NCBI GenBank assembly: GCA_944321825.1
Contig: CALUMU010000003.1
Span: 186,001 to 250,000 of the forward strand
DNA length: 64,000 nucleotides
Source of the DNA: Candidatus Amulumruptor caecigallinarius
GTDB lineage: Bacteria > Bacteroidota > Bacteroidia > Bacteroidales > Muribaculaceae
Reading direction: 5' to 3'
The position numbers were made by a program, and so were the translations under genes. Every line of letters begins with the position of its first letter. Position 1 is the stretch's first letter. The notes below the pieces were generated by a model, which was not told the origin of the DNA, did no database searches, and was given only the letters and a program-made list of their open reading frames with translations. Positions 18,049-26,569 of the stretch are shown piece after piece.

Positions 18049-19083
18049 TCAGATCAGCTCTATCCCGGCATCCTTGCATACCTTAATCTGTTCCTCAGGC
18101 CATATCGATGCCTGGACTTCCCCGATATGCGCTTTTTGCAACAGGAACATACAAAGGCGGCTTTGGCCTATGCCTCCGCCCATGGATGCCGGCAACTCGC
18201 CATTTACGAGAGACTTGTGGAAATTCAGGCTCAGACGATCCTCGGCACCACGTATGGCAAGCTGCTTCTTGAGCGAATCGCTGTCGACACGTATACCCAT
18301 CGACGACAATTCGAAGCCGGTTTCCAGGACAGGATTCCATAATATCAAGTCACCGTTGAGGCCGATATAACCATCGCTGTTGGGAGTAATCCAGTCATCA
18401 TAGTCAGGTGAACGTCCGTCATGCGGCTCGCCAGACGATAAGTCACCACCTATGCCTATAAGGAATATCGCTCCGTATTTGCGCGCAGCCTCAGTCTCGC
18501 GGTCCTTATAGCTGAGATTTGGATATTCACGCAGAAGTTCTTCGGAGTGTATGAATTTTATATTCTCAGGGAGTTGAGGCGTGATGTGGGGGAATTGGCG
18601 ATAAATCATCATCTCTACCTCACGCACCGCATCGTATATCTTCTTTACTGTGGTCTTTAGATAATCGAGGTTGCGATCCTCCGGCCGTATGGTCTGCTCC
18701 CAGTCCCATTGGTCCACATACAGGGAGTGCAGATTGTCGAGGTCTTCGCTGGTGCGTATGGCATTCATGTCAGTATAAAGGCCATAGCCCGGAGCTATAT
18801 CATATGCTGCAAGCTTGGTCCGCTTCCATTTTGCCAACGAGTGCACCACCTCTGCCCTGCGTCCGCCCATACACGCTATATTGAACGATACAGGCTGCTC
18901 CACGCCGTTGAGATTGTCATTAAGGCCTGTGCCCGAAAGCACAAACAACGGAGCTGTCACACGCCTCAGATTCAATGCTTCAGCAAGCTTGGTTTGAAAG
19001 GCATCTTTGATTGATTTGATGGCCACCTCGGTGGTCTCTGCAAGAAGTTTCTGTTTGTATTTACGTGGGATGATAAGTGACAT
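18049..19083 (-). CDS. asnA: Aspartate--ammonia ligase
   Basis: 344 residues. AsnA is a class II aminoacyl-tRNA-synthetase-like enzyme making asparagine from aspartate, ammonia and ATP. Seen: MSLIIPRKYKQKLLAETTEVAIKSIKDAFQTKLAEALNLRRVTAPLFVLSGTGLNDNLNG at the N-terminus, LHSLYVDQWDWEQTI, GIGGDLSSGEPHDGRSPDYDDW and a class II motif 3-like GGGIGQSRLCMFLLQKAHIGEVQ near the end. Length matches the family (about 330-345). It has its own promoter at 19144-19174 and terminator at 17941-17992, so it is monocistronic. Confidence 0.96.
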   Translation of the reverse strand: MSLIIPRKYKQKLLAETTEVAIKSIKDAFQTKLAEALNLRRVTAPLFVLSGTGLNDNLNGVEQPVSFNIACMGGRRAEVVHSLAKWKRTKLAAYDIAPGYGLYTDMNAIRTSEDLDNLHSLYVDQWDWEQTIRPEDRNLDYLKTTVKKIYDAVREVEMMIYRQFPHITPQLPENIKFIHSEELLREYPNLSYKDRETEAARKYGAIFLIGIGGDLSSGEPHDGRSPDYDDWITPNSDGYIGLNGDLILWNPVLETGFELSSMGIRVDSDSLKKQLAIRGAEDRLSLNFHKSLVNGELPASMGGGIGQSRLCMFLLQKAHIGEVQASIWPEEQIKVCKDAGIELI

Positions 19084-19143
19084 TAGTTGGCTTTATTGGC
19101 AGTTATCTATACATTTTGATTCAACATAGCGTCAAATCGTGTG

Positions 19144-19174
19144 CAAATTTAACGCTTTTATCCCGTTTTCCCAA
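19144..19174 (-). promoter_or_regulatory. Predicted asnA promoter
   Basis: On the minus strand a TTG at 19174-19172 and TAAATTTG at 19151-19144 are 20 bases apart, a full Bacteroidetes -33/-7 pair. Transcription would start near 19137, about 54 bases before the asnA ATG. Confidence 0.75.
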
Positions 19175-19217
19175 CAAAAAGACACGAAAAATACGTTTAT
19201 CGCACGATTCTTCATCG

Positions 19218-19997
19218 CTATTCGTCATCTTCATCAACATCTAGCTCATTCTCTTGACAGCTTCTGGCGATAACGTCATTGATGACAAGCGACGCAAGCG
19301 TCAATCCGAAAATGCCGGTAATATGGCACATAGCTCCATTGATTGCCACCTTGCCGAATGTCATCCCTCCAGTAGCGTCCTCGGGGGCGTCATCATGGTT
19401 AGGCACGACCTCGTCAGAATAAACACATTTGAACTTGTGGGCAGGATACTCCCCTATCTGCTTGAATTTACGGCGCAAAGCAGCAGCAAGCCTGCAGCCC
19501 TGCACCTTGTACAAATCGGCAACTTTGATACGCGACGGATCCAGCTTCAATGCTGCTCCCATCGATGAGTAAAGCGTGGCCGTAGAGCGGGTGGCATTAT
19601 TGATAAGCAACGCCTTGTCGGCAAGAGAATCTATGCAGTCGATCACGTAATCATAGTTATTGAAATCAAACCGCGAAGCCGTATCAGCGCCATAGCGCAT
19701 CACCATACATTTCACTTCTATACGCGAATCCATGTCAAGTATCCTCTGCCCCATTATCTCGACTTTGGCATTGTTGACTGTGGCCATCAGAGCAGGAAGC
19801 TGCCTATTGATATTGCTGACTGTCACCCTGTCGGCATCGACAAGTGTAATATGCGAGACACCTGAACGGGCAAGAGCCTCGGCAGTCCAGCTTCCAACAC
19901 CTCCGATGCCAAAGATTATGACCTTGGCATCGCCGAGCCGCGTAAAAGCCTTGCGCCCTATCAGACGCAAAGTCCGGTTATATATCATGTCTCTCAT
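19218..19997 (-). CDS. tcdA: tRNA threonylcarbamoyladenosine dehydratase (TcdA/CsdL)
   Basis: 259 residues, E1-like (MoeB/ThiF) fold. Seen: YNRTLRLIGRKAFTRLGDAKVIIFGIGGVGSWTAEALARSGVSHITLVDADRVTVSNINRQLPA with the nucleotide-binding GIGGVGSW loop and the D-x-N-x-NRQ motif, then YDYVIDCIDSLADKALLI. The N-terminal R(L)IG...L pattern is characteristic of TcdA, which uses ATP to cyclise N6-threonylcarbamoyladenosine at position 37 of ANN-decoding tRNAs. The C-terminus is acidic. It follows the small unknown gene by 58 bp. Confidence 0.93.
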   Translation of the reverse strand: MRDMIYNRTLRLIGRKAFTRLGDAKVIIFGIGGVGSWTAEALARSGVSHITLVDADRVTVSNINRQLPALMATVNNAKVEIMGQRILDMDSRIEVKCMVMRYGADTASRFDFNNYDYVIDCIDSLADKALLINNATRSTATLYSSMGAALKLDPSRIKVADLYKVQGCRLAAALRRKFKQIGEYPAHKFKCVYSDEVVPNHDDAPEDATGGMTFGKVAINGAMCHITGIFGLTLASLVINDVIARSCQENELDVDEDDE

Positions 19998-20055
19998 GAA
20001 TGGGATATATCAATGTGTGAATGAGTAACGAGAGGTCTAAAGATGCTACTTAATC

Positions 20056-20403
20056 TCAGTGACGGCGCATCTTGTCTTTAGCACGGTCGAGCAACGATGG
20101 TTTCTGCATACGAAGGTGTACATGTACGGCATCGTCATGCTTGCTGAGGAAGATGATAGACGAGTGAAGCACCACGGCTATTGCATTTTCAAATTCCAAT
20201 ATATCATGGATATTGTCCAGCGGTATCGAATGGAAAGGGCTGTCAGGACTCACACTGTCGATGACCAGATTGCTGTCATCGACAAATATGGAGTGGTTGA
20301 CTATGGCATATTGAAACAACAGTTTCAAATCCAACGTATCAGGACTCGACGGTCGTGACTTACACTGCTTGTATATGTTGTCAATTACTTCTTTTGTTAT
20401 CAT
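20056..20403 (-). CDS. Small conserved-looking hypothetical protein
   Basis: 115 residues from MITKEVIDNIYKQCKSRPSSPDTLDLKLLFQYAIVNHSIFVDDSNLVIDSVSPDSPFHSIPLDNIHDILEFENAIAVVLHSSIIFLSKHDDAVHVHLR. No signal peptide or membrane segment; alternating alpha/beta pattern with a basic tail (SLLDRAKDKMRRH). I do not recognise the family. ATG at 20403 is preferred to 20490, because the upstream extension is compositionally unlike the rest. It is co-directional with tcdA 58 bp downstream and may be co-transcribed. Confidence 0.6.
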   Translation of the reverse strand: MITKEVIDNIYKQCKSRPSSPDTLDLKLLFQYAIVNHSIFVDDSNLVIDSVSPDSPFHSIPLDNIHDILEFENAIAVVLHSSIIFLSKHDDAVHVHLRMQKPSLLDRAKDKMRRH

Positions 20404-20623
20404 CAAGTTACTGGATAAATGCGATTTACAAGTCTGCTCAGGTCTATGATAAGAGATGTGAATAATGCAGTCACTGAAACACCCTTTCACATTTTATAAC
20501 GCTCAAACGGCGATAAGGTTCTAACAAAGTACCTAAAAATTCCATAAAGTCCACATGGCTGATCGCTTCATCAGGCCAAATGCTCATGCCATGTGATTCC
20601 CGGACTTCTAATAACGAATCAAA

Positions 20624-20675
20624 TAAAAATCCGCCGGAAAGCTTACCGAACCATACGGGCGACACCTTCCGACGG
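20624..20675 (-). terminator. Terminator after the methylmalonyl-CoA decarboxylase operon
   Basis: On the minus strand CCGTCGGAA (20675-20667) pairs with TTCCGGCGG (20639-20631), allowing one G-U, followed by ATTTTTATTT. It lies about 30 bp after the stop of the beta-subunit gene. Confidence 0.75.
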
Positions 20676-20705
20676 ATAATATCTAACTATATCGGCTGTA
20701 TGCCA

Positions 20706-21863
20706 TCAGGCAAGGAAACCGAGAAGCACACCTGCGGCAACTGCCGAACCGATGACACCGGCCACATTAGGCCCCATAGCATGCATCAGCAGGTAGTTTG
20801 ACGGGTCATACTGCAATCCGAGATTATTGGATATGCGTGCCGACATCGGCACAGCCGATACACCGGCATTGCCGATAAGCGGATTGATTTTCTTGGCTTT
20901 AGGCAATACCAGATTAAACAGTTTGACAAACAGCACACCAGATGCCGAGGCAATGATAAATGCCATGAATCCGAGGGCGAAGATGCCGATAGTCTGAGTG
21001 GTCAGGAACTCAGAAGCCTGAGTAGACGCGCCCACAGTCATACCTAAAAGTATAGTGACAATATCGGTCAAGGCATTGCTTGCCGTCTTGGCCAAACGGG
21101 TTGTAACACCACACTCACGCAGCAGGTTGCCGAAGAACAGCATACCGAGCAGAGGAATACCCGAAGGCACTACGAAACAGGTAAGCAACAAGCCCACTAT
21201 GGGGAATATAATCTTTTCGTTCTGCGACACCGCACGTGCAGGTTTCATCTTGATAAGACGTTCATGCTTAGTGGTGAGAAGCCTCATAATCGGCGGCTGA
21301 ATCACCGGCACGAGAGCCATGTAAGAGTAGGCTGACACCGCGATAGCACCCATAAGATTAGGAGCGAGCTTTGACGAAAGGAAGATAGCCGTAGGACCGT
21401 CGGCACCGCCGATGATAGCAATCGCACCAGCCTGGTCGGGAGCGAAACCGAGAAGCAGAGCCACCATATAAGCACCGAAAATACCGAACTGGGCAGCTGC
21501 ACCCACCAACATCAGCTTAGGATTGGCTATCAAGGCCGTAAAATCAGTCATCGCGCCGATACCAAGGAAAATCAGAGGTGGGTACCAGCCCGCACTCACG
21601 CCATTGTAGAGGATGTTGAGCACCGAACCCTGCTCGTAAATGCCAATCTCTAACCCTGCCTCTCCGTTAAACGGAATATTACCTATCAGCATACCGAATC
21701 CGATAGGCACCAGCAGCATCGGCTCAAAGTCCTTCTTGATGGCAAGCCATATGAAGAAGAGACCTACAGCAAGCATCACGAAATGCTCCCACGTGGCATT
21801 GTAGAAGCCAGTCAGATGCCAGAACTGCTGGAGGTTGTCCATTAAAAATTCACTGAATGACAT
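20706..21863 (-). CDS. mmdB: Na+-pumping decarboxylase beta subunit (MmdB/OadB family)
   Basis: 385 residues, about nine to eleven membrane segments. Family motifs: [33 protein letters not shown] (the conserved aspartate in GAMTDF), [20 protein letters not shown], and [23 protein letters not shown] near the C-terminus. The beta subunit decarboxylates carboxybiotin and exports Na+. It is last in the operon mce-mmdA-mmdD-mmdC-mmdB and is followed by a terminator. The operon composition (epimerase plus carboxyltransferase) points to methylmalonyl-CoA rather than oxaloacetate as the substrate. Confidence 0.93.
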   Translation of the reverse strand: MSFSEFLMDNLQQFWHLTGFYNATWEHFVMLAVGLFFIWLAIKKDFEPMLLVPIGFGMLIGNIPFNGEAGLEIGIYEQGSVLNILYNGVSAGWYPPLIFLGIGAMTDFTALIANPKLMLVGAAAQFGIFGAYMVALLLGFAPDQAGAIAIIGGADGPTAIFLSSKLAPNLMGAIAVSAYSYMALVPVIQPPIMRLLTTKHERLIKMKPARAVSQNEKIIFPIVGLLLTCFVVPSGIPLLGMLFFGNLLRECGVTTRLAKTASNALTDIVTILLGMTVGASTQASEFLTTQTIGIFALGFMAFIIASASGVLFVKLFNLVLPKAKKINPLIGNAGVSAVPMSARISNNLGLQYDPSNYLLMHAMGPNVAGVIGSAVAAGVLLGFLA

Positions 21864-21916
21864 ATCTTTAATTTACTTGCAAATGAATCTGTTATGTAAA
21901 GTATATATCAGTGACA

Positions 21917-22351
21917 TCATGCAATGACAAATAGCACTGTGCCTTCAAGCACGGAATCGCCGGCATTGACATTGATGGATGCTATCTTGCCGTCACGGCC
22001 TGCATGGATGGAATTTTCCATCTTCATAGCCTCAAGGATAAGGACTGTATCAGCGGCTTTCACCTCGTCGCCGACTTTCTTGACTATGTTAAGCACAGTG
22101 CCGGGAAGCGGGGCTGCCACTGGGTAGGTGCCGGCTGCGGCAGAAGGCTTTGATATGACCTTCTCGCCCGACTGGGTACGCGGTGCAGCAGTGGGACGCG
22201 GCGCATTTATGACGGTTACAGGCTTCTTCTGAGCCTCGATTTCTACACGGTAAGGGGTGCCGTTGACCATCACCTCGGCAAGGTTGTTATCAATATCTCC
22301 GACTGACACCTTGTAAGTGTTGCCGTTGATTTTATATTTGTATTCTTTCAT
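21917..22351 (-). CDS. mmdC: Biotin carboxyl carrier subunit of the decarboxylase
   Basis: 144 residues. N-terminal region with FKYKINGNTY-like start (MKEYKYKINGNTYKVSVGD), a Pro/Ala-rich flexible linker (about 44-80), then a biotinyl domain with the acceptor lysine in EAMKMEN (Lys110). It shuttles the carboxyl group from the cytosolic carboxyltransferase MmdA to the membrane subunit MmdB. It is separated from mmdB by 53 bp and from mmdD by 39 bp, in one operon. Confidence 0.94.
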   Translation of the reverse strand: MKEYKYKINGNTYKVSVGDIDNNLAEVMVNGTPYRVEIEAQKKPVTVINAPRPTAAPRTQSGEKVISKPSAAAGTYPVAAPLPGTVLNIVKKVGDEVKAADTVLILEAMKMENSIHAGRDGKIASINVNAGDSVLEGTVLFVIA

Positions 22352-22390
22352 CGAAAACTATTGATTATCAGGTTATTAATACTAACAATT

Positions 22391-23326
22391 TCAACGGTTA
22401 ACGTTGGGTGTTTCGCGGAGTGTGTAAATCTTCGAACTCCATGGCGAGTAAGCACGCTTCACCTTGTTGATAGTGAGGACAGTGTTCTCGCGGTCATGCG
22501 CATCAAGATGCTCGTGAAGAGCCATGGCTATGGCAGCAATCTCCTCTCCTGTATCATGGTCGGGATGTTCGTCACGGGCAAGTTCCTTGAGATTGAGACC
22601 TACAGTCTTCGCCTTATTGCTCTTAGATATGGCAGCCGAAATCTTGTTGATAACATAGAAGCAGACGCACAGGACTATCAGAGCCAAAAACACAATACTC
22701 ATGGCCATTATAGTCATGCCTCCGCCTGACGCATCAAGTTTCCTGAAAGTATCTACCTTATAGTTGGAATCCTTGATGATATTGTTGCTGCTGGGAGTGA
22801 TGTAAAGCGATGACGTGCTGCCGTCACGCACCTCCCAAGCTGAAGCATCACCGACTCCACCCTCTCCGTCGGACTTACGCGCATAAGAAGCATCAAATGG
22901 CAGAGTAGCCGGAACGGTCACTTCATCTATAAGCGTTTTTCCATCGGCATCATAGAGGCCAATCCAGTTGTCAACACCGGGAATGAGCACGAAATTAGTG
23001 TGGAATGTGCCGTCATTCGCCATTCCATCGGCCCAGAATATGACGTGCTGGCGCTTTGGGATGCGTGTATTGACATCTCCTAAAGGTACCGGATACATGG
23101 TGGGATTGTTACGCTCGTTGGTCAGATATACGCTTGAAATCTCCAACGGTCCGAAAGTGGAGTTGAAGAGCTCTATCCAAGCCGAACGCCGTCCGAAATC
23201 ATCTATGACGCTTGACTCATTCTTGACCATGACCTCATTGATGCGCAGACCACGTCGTCCCTGTGCAGAGACTGCGCCGACGCACACCGACACAGCGATG
23301 GCAAGGAGCATTAGTCGTTGTTTCAT
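22391..23326 (-). CDS. mmdD: OadG/MmdD-type gamma subunit fused to a secreted lamin-tail domain
   Basis: 311 residues, far longer than the usual 80-120 residue gamma/delta subunit. Order: signal peptide (1-21, ending VSAQG), a lamin-tail-like beta domain (about 24-150; LRINEVMVKN, SAWIELFNSTFGPLEISSVYLTN, WIGLYDADGKTLIDEVTVPA), a linker, one membrane helix (about 203-227), and a cytosolic tail ending AYSPWSSKIYTLR, the motif seen in OadG proteins that anchors the complex. The position between mmdA and mmdC supports subunit status. The extracytoplasmic domain may contact the cell wall or another envelope protein; that is inference. Confidence 0.85.
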   Translation of the reverse strand: MKQRLMLLAIAVSVCVGAVSAQGRRGLRINEVMVKNESSVIDDFGRRSAWIELFNSTFGPLEISSVYLTNERNNPTMYPVPLGDVNTRIPKRQHVIFWADGMANDGTFHTNFVLIPGVDNWIGLYDADGKTLIDEVTVPATLPFDASYARKSDGEGGVGDASAWEVRDGSTSSLYITPSSNNIIKDSNYKVDTFRKLDASGGGMTIMAMSIVFLALIVLCVCFYVINKISAAISKSNKAKTVGLNLKELARDEHPDHDTGEEIAAIAMALHEHLDAHDRENTVLTINKVKRAYSPWSSKIYTLRETPNVNR

Positions 23327-23358
23327 ACTGAATAACGGGATATATGTGGATATGAATG

Positions 23359-24912
23359 TTAGAGGGGTATGTTGCCGTGTTTCTTGGCGGGGTTGACCAC
23401 CTTTTTGGTAGCAAGCTGCTGGAGGGCACGGATGATACGGAAGCGGGTATTGCGCGGCTCGATGACATCATCTATATAGCCGTACTTGGCTGCATTATAA
23501 GGATTGCAGAACAGTTTGTTGTACTCAGCTTCTTTCTCTGCAAGAACCTTCTGGGGGTCGTCGCTCTCCTTGGCCTCACGGGCATAGAGGACTTCTACGG
23601 CACCTGCACCGCCCATGACTGCGATTTCAGCCGTAGGCCAGGCATAATTCATATCGCCTCGGAGTTGCTTACAGCTCATCACGATATGGCTGCCACCGTA
23701 GCTCTTACGCAGGGTCACTGTCACTTTGGGCACTGTAGCCTCTCCGTAAGCGTAGAGCAGCTTGGCTCCATGAAGGATAACCGCATTGTACTCCTGTCCT
23801 GTACCCGGAAGGAAGCCCGGCACGTCGACCAAAGAGACCAAAGGAATATTGAATGCATCGCAGAAACGCACGAAACGAGCAGCCTTGCGCGAAGCATTGC
23901 AGTCAAGCACACCTGCAAGGAACTTGGGCTGGTTGGCCACGATACCTACAGACTGGCCATTGAAACGGGCGAAACCGATGATGATGTTTTTGGCATAACC
24001 AGATTGTACTTCAAGGAACTCGCCATTATCTACGATAGCTCCGATAACTTCGTACATGTCATAAGGACGTGTTGCCGAATCAGGTACAATCTCATTGAGA
24101 GAGTCTTCCAAACGGTCTATCGGGTCGGTACATTCGACCAGAGGCGGCTCTTCAAGATTGTTCTGCGGGATGTAGCTGAAGAGCTTGCGGATGATTTTGA
24201 GGGTTTCCTCGCCATCTTCGGCCGCGAAATGCGCCACGCCGCTCTTACATGCATGGACTTCCGCACCGCCAAGAGCCTCCTGGGTCACATCCTCGCCGGT
24301 CACAGTCTTGACGACCTTCGGACCTGTCAGGAACATGTAACTGATGCCTTTGGTCATGATAGTGAAGTCGGTCAAAGCAGGAGAATACACAGCACCGCCG
24401 GCGCAAGGGCCAAGGATGCCTGAAATCTGGGGTATCACACCCGATGCCATGATATTGCGCTGGAATATCTCCGCATAACCTGCAAGCGCGTTGATGCCCT
24501 CCTGGATACGTGCACCGCCCGAGTCGTTAAGACCGATGACAGGAGCACCCATCTTCATGGCCATATCCATGATTTTGCATATCTTGAGAGCCATGGTCTC
24601 GCTCAGAGAACCGCCGAACACGGTGAAATCCTGCGCGAAAACATATACGAGTCGACCCTCGATAGTGCCGTAGCCCGTCACGACTCCGTCACCGAGATAG
24701 CTTTTCTTCTCCTGACCGAAGTTCGTGCAACGGTGGCGCACAAACATGTCTATTTCTTCAAACGAACCCTCGTCAAGCAGCTGGGCGATGCGCTCGCGTG
24801 CTGTATATTTGCCTTTGTCGTGCTGCTTCTGGATAGCTTTCTCGCCTCCGCCGAGACGGGCCTCGGCGCGGAGAGCGATAAGCTCTTTTACTTTTTCTAA
24901 CTGGTTGCTCAT
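23359..24912 (-). CDS. mmdA: Methylmalonyl-CoA decarboxylase alpha subunit (carboxyltransferase)
   Basis: 517 residues, crotonase-fold biotin-dependent carboxyltransferase. Seen: [88 protein letters not shown], and [47 protein letters not shown]. Sequence alone cannot separate propionyl-CoA carboxylase beta from MmdA, but the operon contains mmdB, C and D and no biotin carboxylase, so decarboxylation of methylmalonyl-CoA to propionyl-CoA is favoured. This is the main route to propionate in gut Bacteroidales. Confidence 0.92.
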   Translation of the reverse strand: MSNQLEKVKELIALRAEARLGGGEKAIQKQHDKGKYTARERIAQLLDEGSFEEIDMFVRHRCTNFGQEKKSYLGDGVVTGYGTIEGRLVYVFAQDFTVFGGSLSETMALKICKIMDMAMKMGAPVIGLNDSGGARIQEGINALAGYAEIFQRNIMASGVIPQISGILGPCAGGAVYSPALTDFTIMTKGISYMFLTGPKVVKTVTGEDVTQEALGGAEVHACKSGVAHFAAEDGEETLKIIRKLFSYIPQNNLEEPPLVECTDPIDRLEDSLNEIVPDSATRPYDMYEVIGAIVDNGEFLEVQSGYAKNIIIGFARFNGQSVGIVANQPKFLAGVLDCNASRKAARFVRFCDAFNIPLVSLVDVPGFLPGTGQEYNAVILHGAKLLYAYGEATVPKVTVTLRKSYGGSHIVMSCKQLRGDMNYAWPTAEIAVMGGAGAVEVLYAREAKESDDPQKVLAEKEAEYNKLFCNPYNAAKYGYIDDVIEPRNTRFRIIRALQQLATKKVVNPAKKHGNIPL

Positions 24913-24948
24913 TTCAGAGTGATGTGTGGTAAAGTGGTGTGGTTTGAT

Positions 24949-25371
24949 TTACTTCTTGTTAGGGTCTTCACAAAGCTCTATAAGTGTGCCGCAAGTGGAT
25001 TTGGGATGCAAAAATGCGATGTTGAGCCCTTCAGCGCCCTTGCGAGGAGCTTTGTCGATCAGACGGCAACCCTTCTCCTCTACTTCGGCAAGTGCGTTGG
25101 CCACGCCATCCTCAATGGCAAATGCCACATGCTGGATGCCGCCCCGGCCTCCGTTATTGGCTATGAACTTGGAAATCGCGCTTTCGGGCGAAGTTCCCTC
25201 AAGAAGCTCTATCTTGGTCTGTCCGACCTTGAAAAAGGCGGTCTTGACTTTCTGGTCGGCGACTTCTTCTATGGCTGTACATTTAAGGCCGAGCATGTTC
25301 TCGTAAAACGGGATAGCCTCGTCAAGGCTGGGCACAGCGATACCGATGTGCTCGATGTGTGAAATATCCAT
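24949..25371 (-). CDS. mce: Methylmalonyl-CoA epimerase
   Basis: 140 residues, glyoxalase/VOC fold. Metal ligands visible in HIEHIGIAVPSLDEAIPFYENMLG (His), GGIQHVAFAIED (His) and GTLIELCED (Glu). It interconverts the (R) and (S) forms of methylmalonyl-CoA, supplying the form used by the decarboxylase encoded next. First gene of the propionate operon, 36 bp before mmdA, with a strong promoter match at 25471-25501. Confidence 0.95.
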   Translation of the reverse strand: MDISHIEHIGIAVPSLDEAIPFYENMLGLKCTAIEEVADQKVKTAFFKVGQTKIELLEGTSPESAISKFIANNGGRGGIQHVAFAIEDGVANALAEVEEKGCRLIDKAPRKGAEGLNIAFLHPKSTCGTLIELCEDPNKK

Positions 25372-25435
25372 AAGGTTACGTATATTGTATGAAATAAAAG
25401 GTTGATATTTATACAGATAGATATTCTATTTGCCC

Positions 25436-25455
25436 CTAAGTCTCTACGACTTCAG
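25436..25455 (-). other. Stem-loop near the 5' end of the mce-mmd transcript
   Basis: Minus strand CTGAAGTC (25455-25448) pairs with GACTTAG (25442-25436) with a one-base bulge and a GTAGA loop. It would lie within about 30 bases of the predicted transcription start and may stabilise the mRNA. Confidence 0.35.
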
Positions 25456-25470
25456 AGTATAAGGTACATG

Positions 25471-25501
25471 CAAAAGTAGCATTTTTTTAGATGAGTAACA
25501 A
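25471..25501 (-). promoter_or_regulatory. Predicted promoter of the mce-mmd operon
   Basis: On the minus strand TTG at 25501-25499 and TACTTTTG at 25478-25471 are 20 bases apart, matching the Bacteroidetes -33/-7 pattern. Transcription start predicted near 25464, about 93 bases before the mce ATG. Confidence 0.78.
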
Positions 25502-25538
25502 TAATTTAACCTCAAAATCCGTCGGCCTACTTCAGAGC

Positions 25539-26441
25539 TTACCTCAGACGCACTATGCGTATGCCGGTGGATTTCTTCTGACGGGCGAGATAATCGGCGA
25601 GAGAAAGCGAGTCCTCGATGACTTTTCCGGCTGTGGTGGAAGCATGGAGCAGATGCGGCACCCCCATTTCGTCCTTGAATATGACACCGGCATGTGACAC
25701 ATCTAACCCCTCAATGGAAGTGGTGATGAACACGACATCGCCCTCTACGATAAAATCCCTGACTTCACGTGATGAGACTGCGGCCTTCGGGATATAATAG
25801 CTTTTGACCCGATGCAAACGCCGCTCCATATCTCTGATTTTGTCATACGTAGCCTGATCGGCAAGCGGAGGGTACTTGTCACGGTGCGCGGTCATGAAAT
25901 TGACAGAAGCGACCTGCGCCTTGGCACGTGGGGCATCCGACGTGACTTCACGTATATTACGGCGGTAGGTATTGTCAGTAATCCAGTCGGAGATGTAGTG
26001 GAGCCTCGACGCATAGCCGTCTACGACACCGCCGCGATAACGTATGTCCTGGAGGTTGTAGAGAGCGTCGCGCCAGCTATCCCCACCGTCAGCCACAGAT
26101 TTCGCCAATGCCATGCTCAGTTCTACAAGCGTTGTGCAATCAAGCCCGGAAGTACTGACTGCAAGCATCTCAGTGGGAGATTCAAGCGTACCGGCCACAT
26201 ACGGTACACCTATAAATTGCCGCGCAGCAAGCAGCGTTAGCCGGTTTCTGTCTTTTTCACCTGACTCGTACAGTGTTTTGCAGACGGATGCAAGCTTGAT
26301 GGTATCCGCTTGTTCATCTCCCCACCTGACCATAGGCGTAGAGGCGACCTGTGGCGATGCAGGCACTGCGGCACACATCACTACTGCCGTCAACACAACG
26401 CAATATCTGATACGAGAACTGACTGCTGATATTATTTCCAT
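25539..26441 (-). CDS. Exported N-acetylmuramoyl-L-alanine amidase-like protein (DUF1460, NlpC/P60-related)
   Basis: About 300 residues from MEIISAVSSRIRYCVVLTAVVMCAAVPASPQVAS, a signal peptide. A longer frame reaches 26543, but its start would lie upstream of the predicted transcription start, so 26441 is chosen. Catalytic features of the DUF1460 family: a cysteine in VSTSGLDCTTLVELSMALAK, RYRGG and YASRLHY, and a histidine in GLDVSHAGVIF. Family members cut cell-wall peptides or the amide between MurNAc and peptide in the periplasm. It is divergent from the dipeptidase gene with interleaved promoters, suggesting a joint role in peptide or wall turnover. Confidence 0.85.
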   Translation of the reverse strand: MEIISAVSSRIRYCVVLTAVVMCAAVPASPQVASTPMVRWGDEQADTIKLASVCKTLYESGEKDRNRLTLLAARQFIGVPYVAGTLESPTEMLAVSTSGLDCTTLVELSMALAKSVADGGDSWRDALYNLQDIRYRGGVVDGYASRLHYISDWITDNTYRRNIREVTSDAPRAKAQVASVNFMTAHRDKYPPLADQATYDKIRDMERRLHRVKSYYIPKAAVSSREVRDFIVEGDVVFITTSIEGLDVSHAGVIFKDEMGVPHLLHASTTAGKVIEDSLSLADYLARQKKSTGIRIVRLR

Positions 26442-26484
26442 AATTGTCTGCGGGTGATAGTTTAAATAACGGGGCATTGCACTG

Positions 26485-26517
26485 CAAAAATACGATTCTT
26501 TTCGTAATTTTGCACAA
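26485..26517 (-). promoter_or_regulatory. Predicted promoter of the amidase-like gene
   Basis: Minus strand: TTG at 26517-26515 and TATTTTTG at 26492-26485, 22 bases apart. The start would fall near 26478, which supports the translation start at 26441. Confidence 0.6.
26505..26512 (+). promoter_or_regulatory. Predicted -7 box of the dipeptidase gene
   Basis: TAATTTTG at 26505-26512 matches TAnnTTTG and sits about 58 bases before the ATG at 26570. It lies 13 bp from the opposing -7 box (26485-26492), so the two promoters overlap back to back. Confidence 0.6.
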
Positions 26518-26569
26518 TAATAAGGCCACGGCAACAGGCCCATACCACAACACTTCTATAACCACTACG

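Noticed and set aside
20471-20665. A 64-codon minus-strand frame between the mmd operon and the small unknown gene
   Set aside because: Its start lies inside the predicted terminator hairpin at 20631-20675 and it overlaps the longer form of the next gene; no family resemblance.
23356-24423. A 355-codon plus-strand frame opposite mmdA
   Set aside because: Fully antisense to a strongly conserved carboxyltransferase; no signal peptide, domain or own promoter seen.
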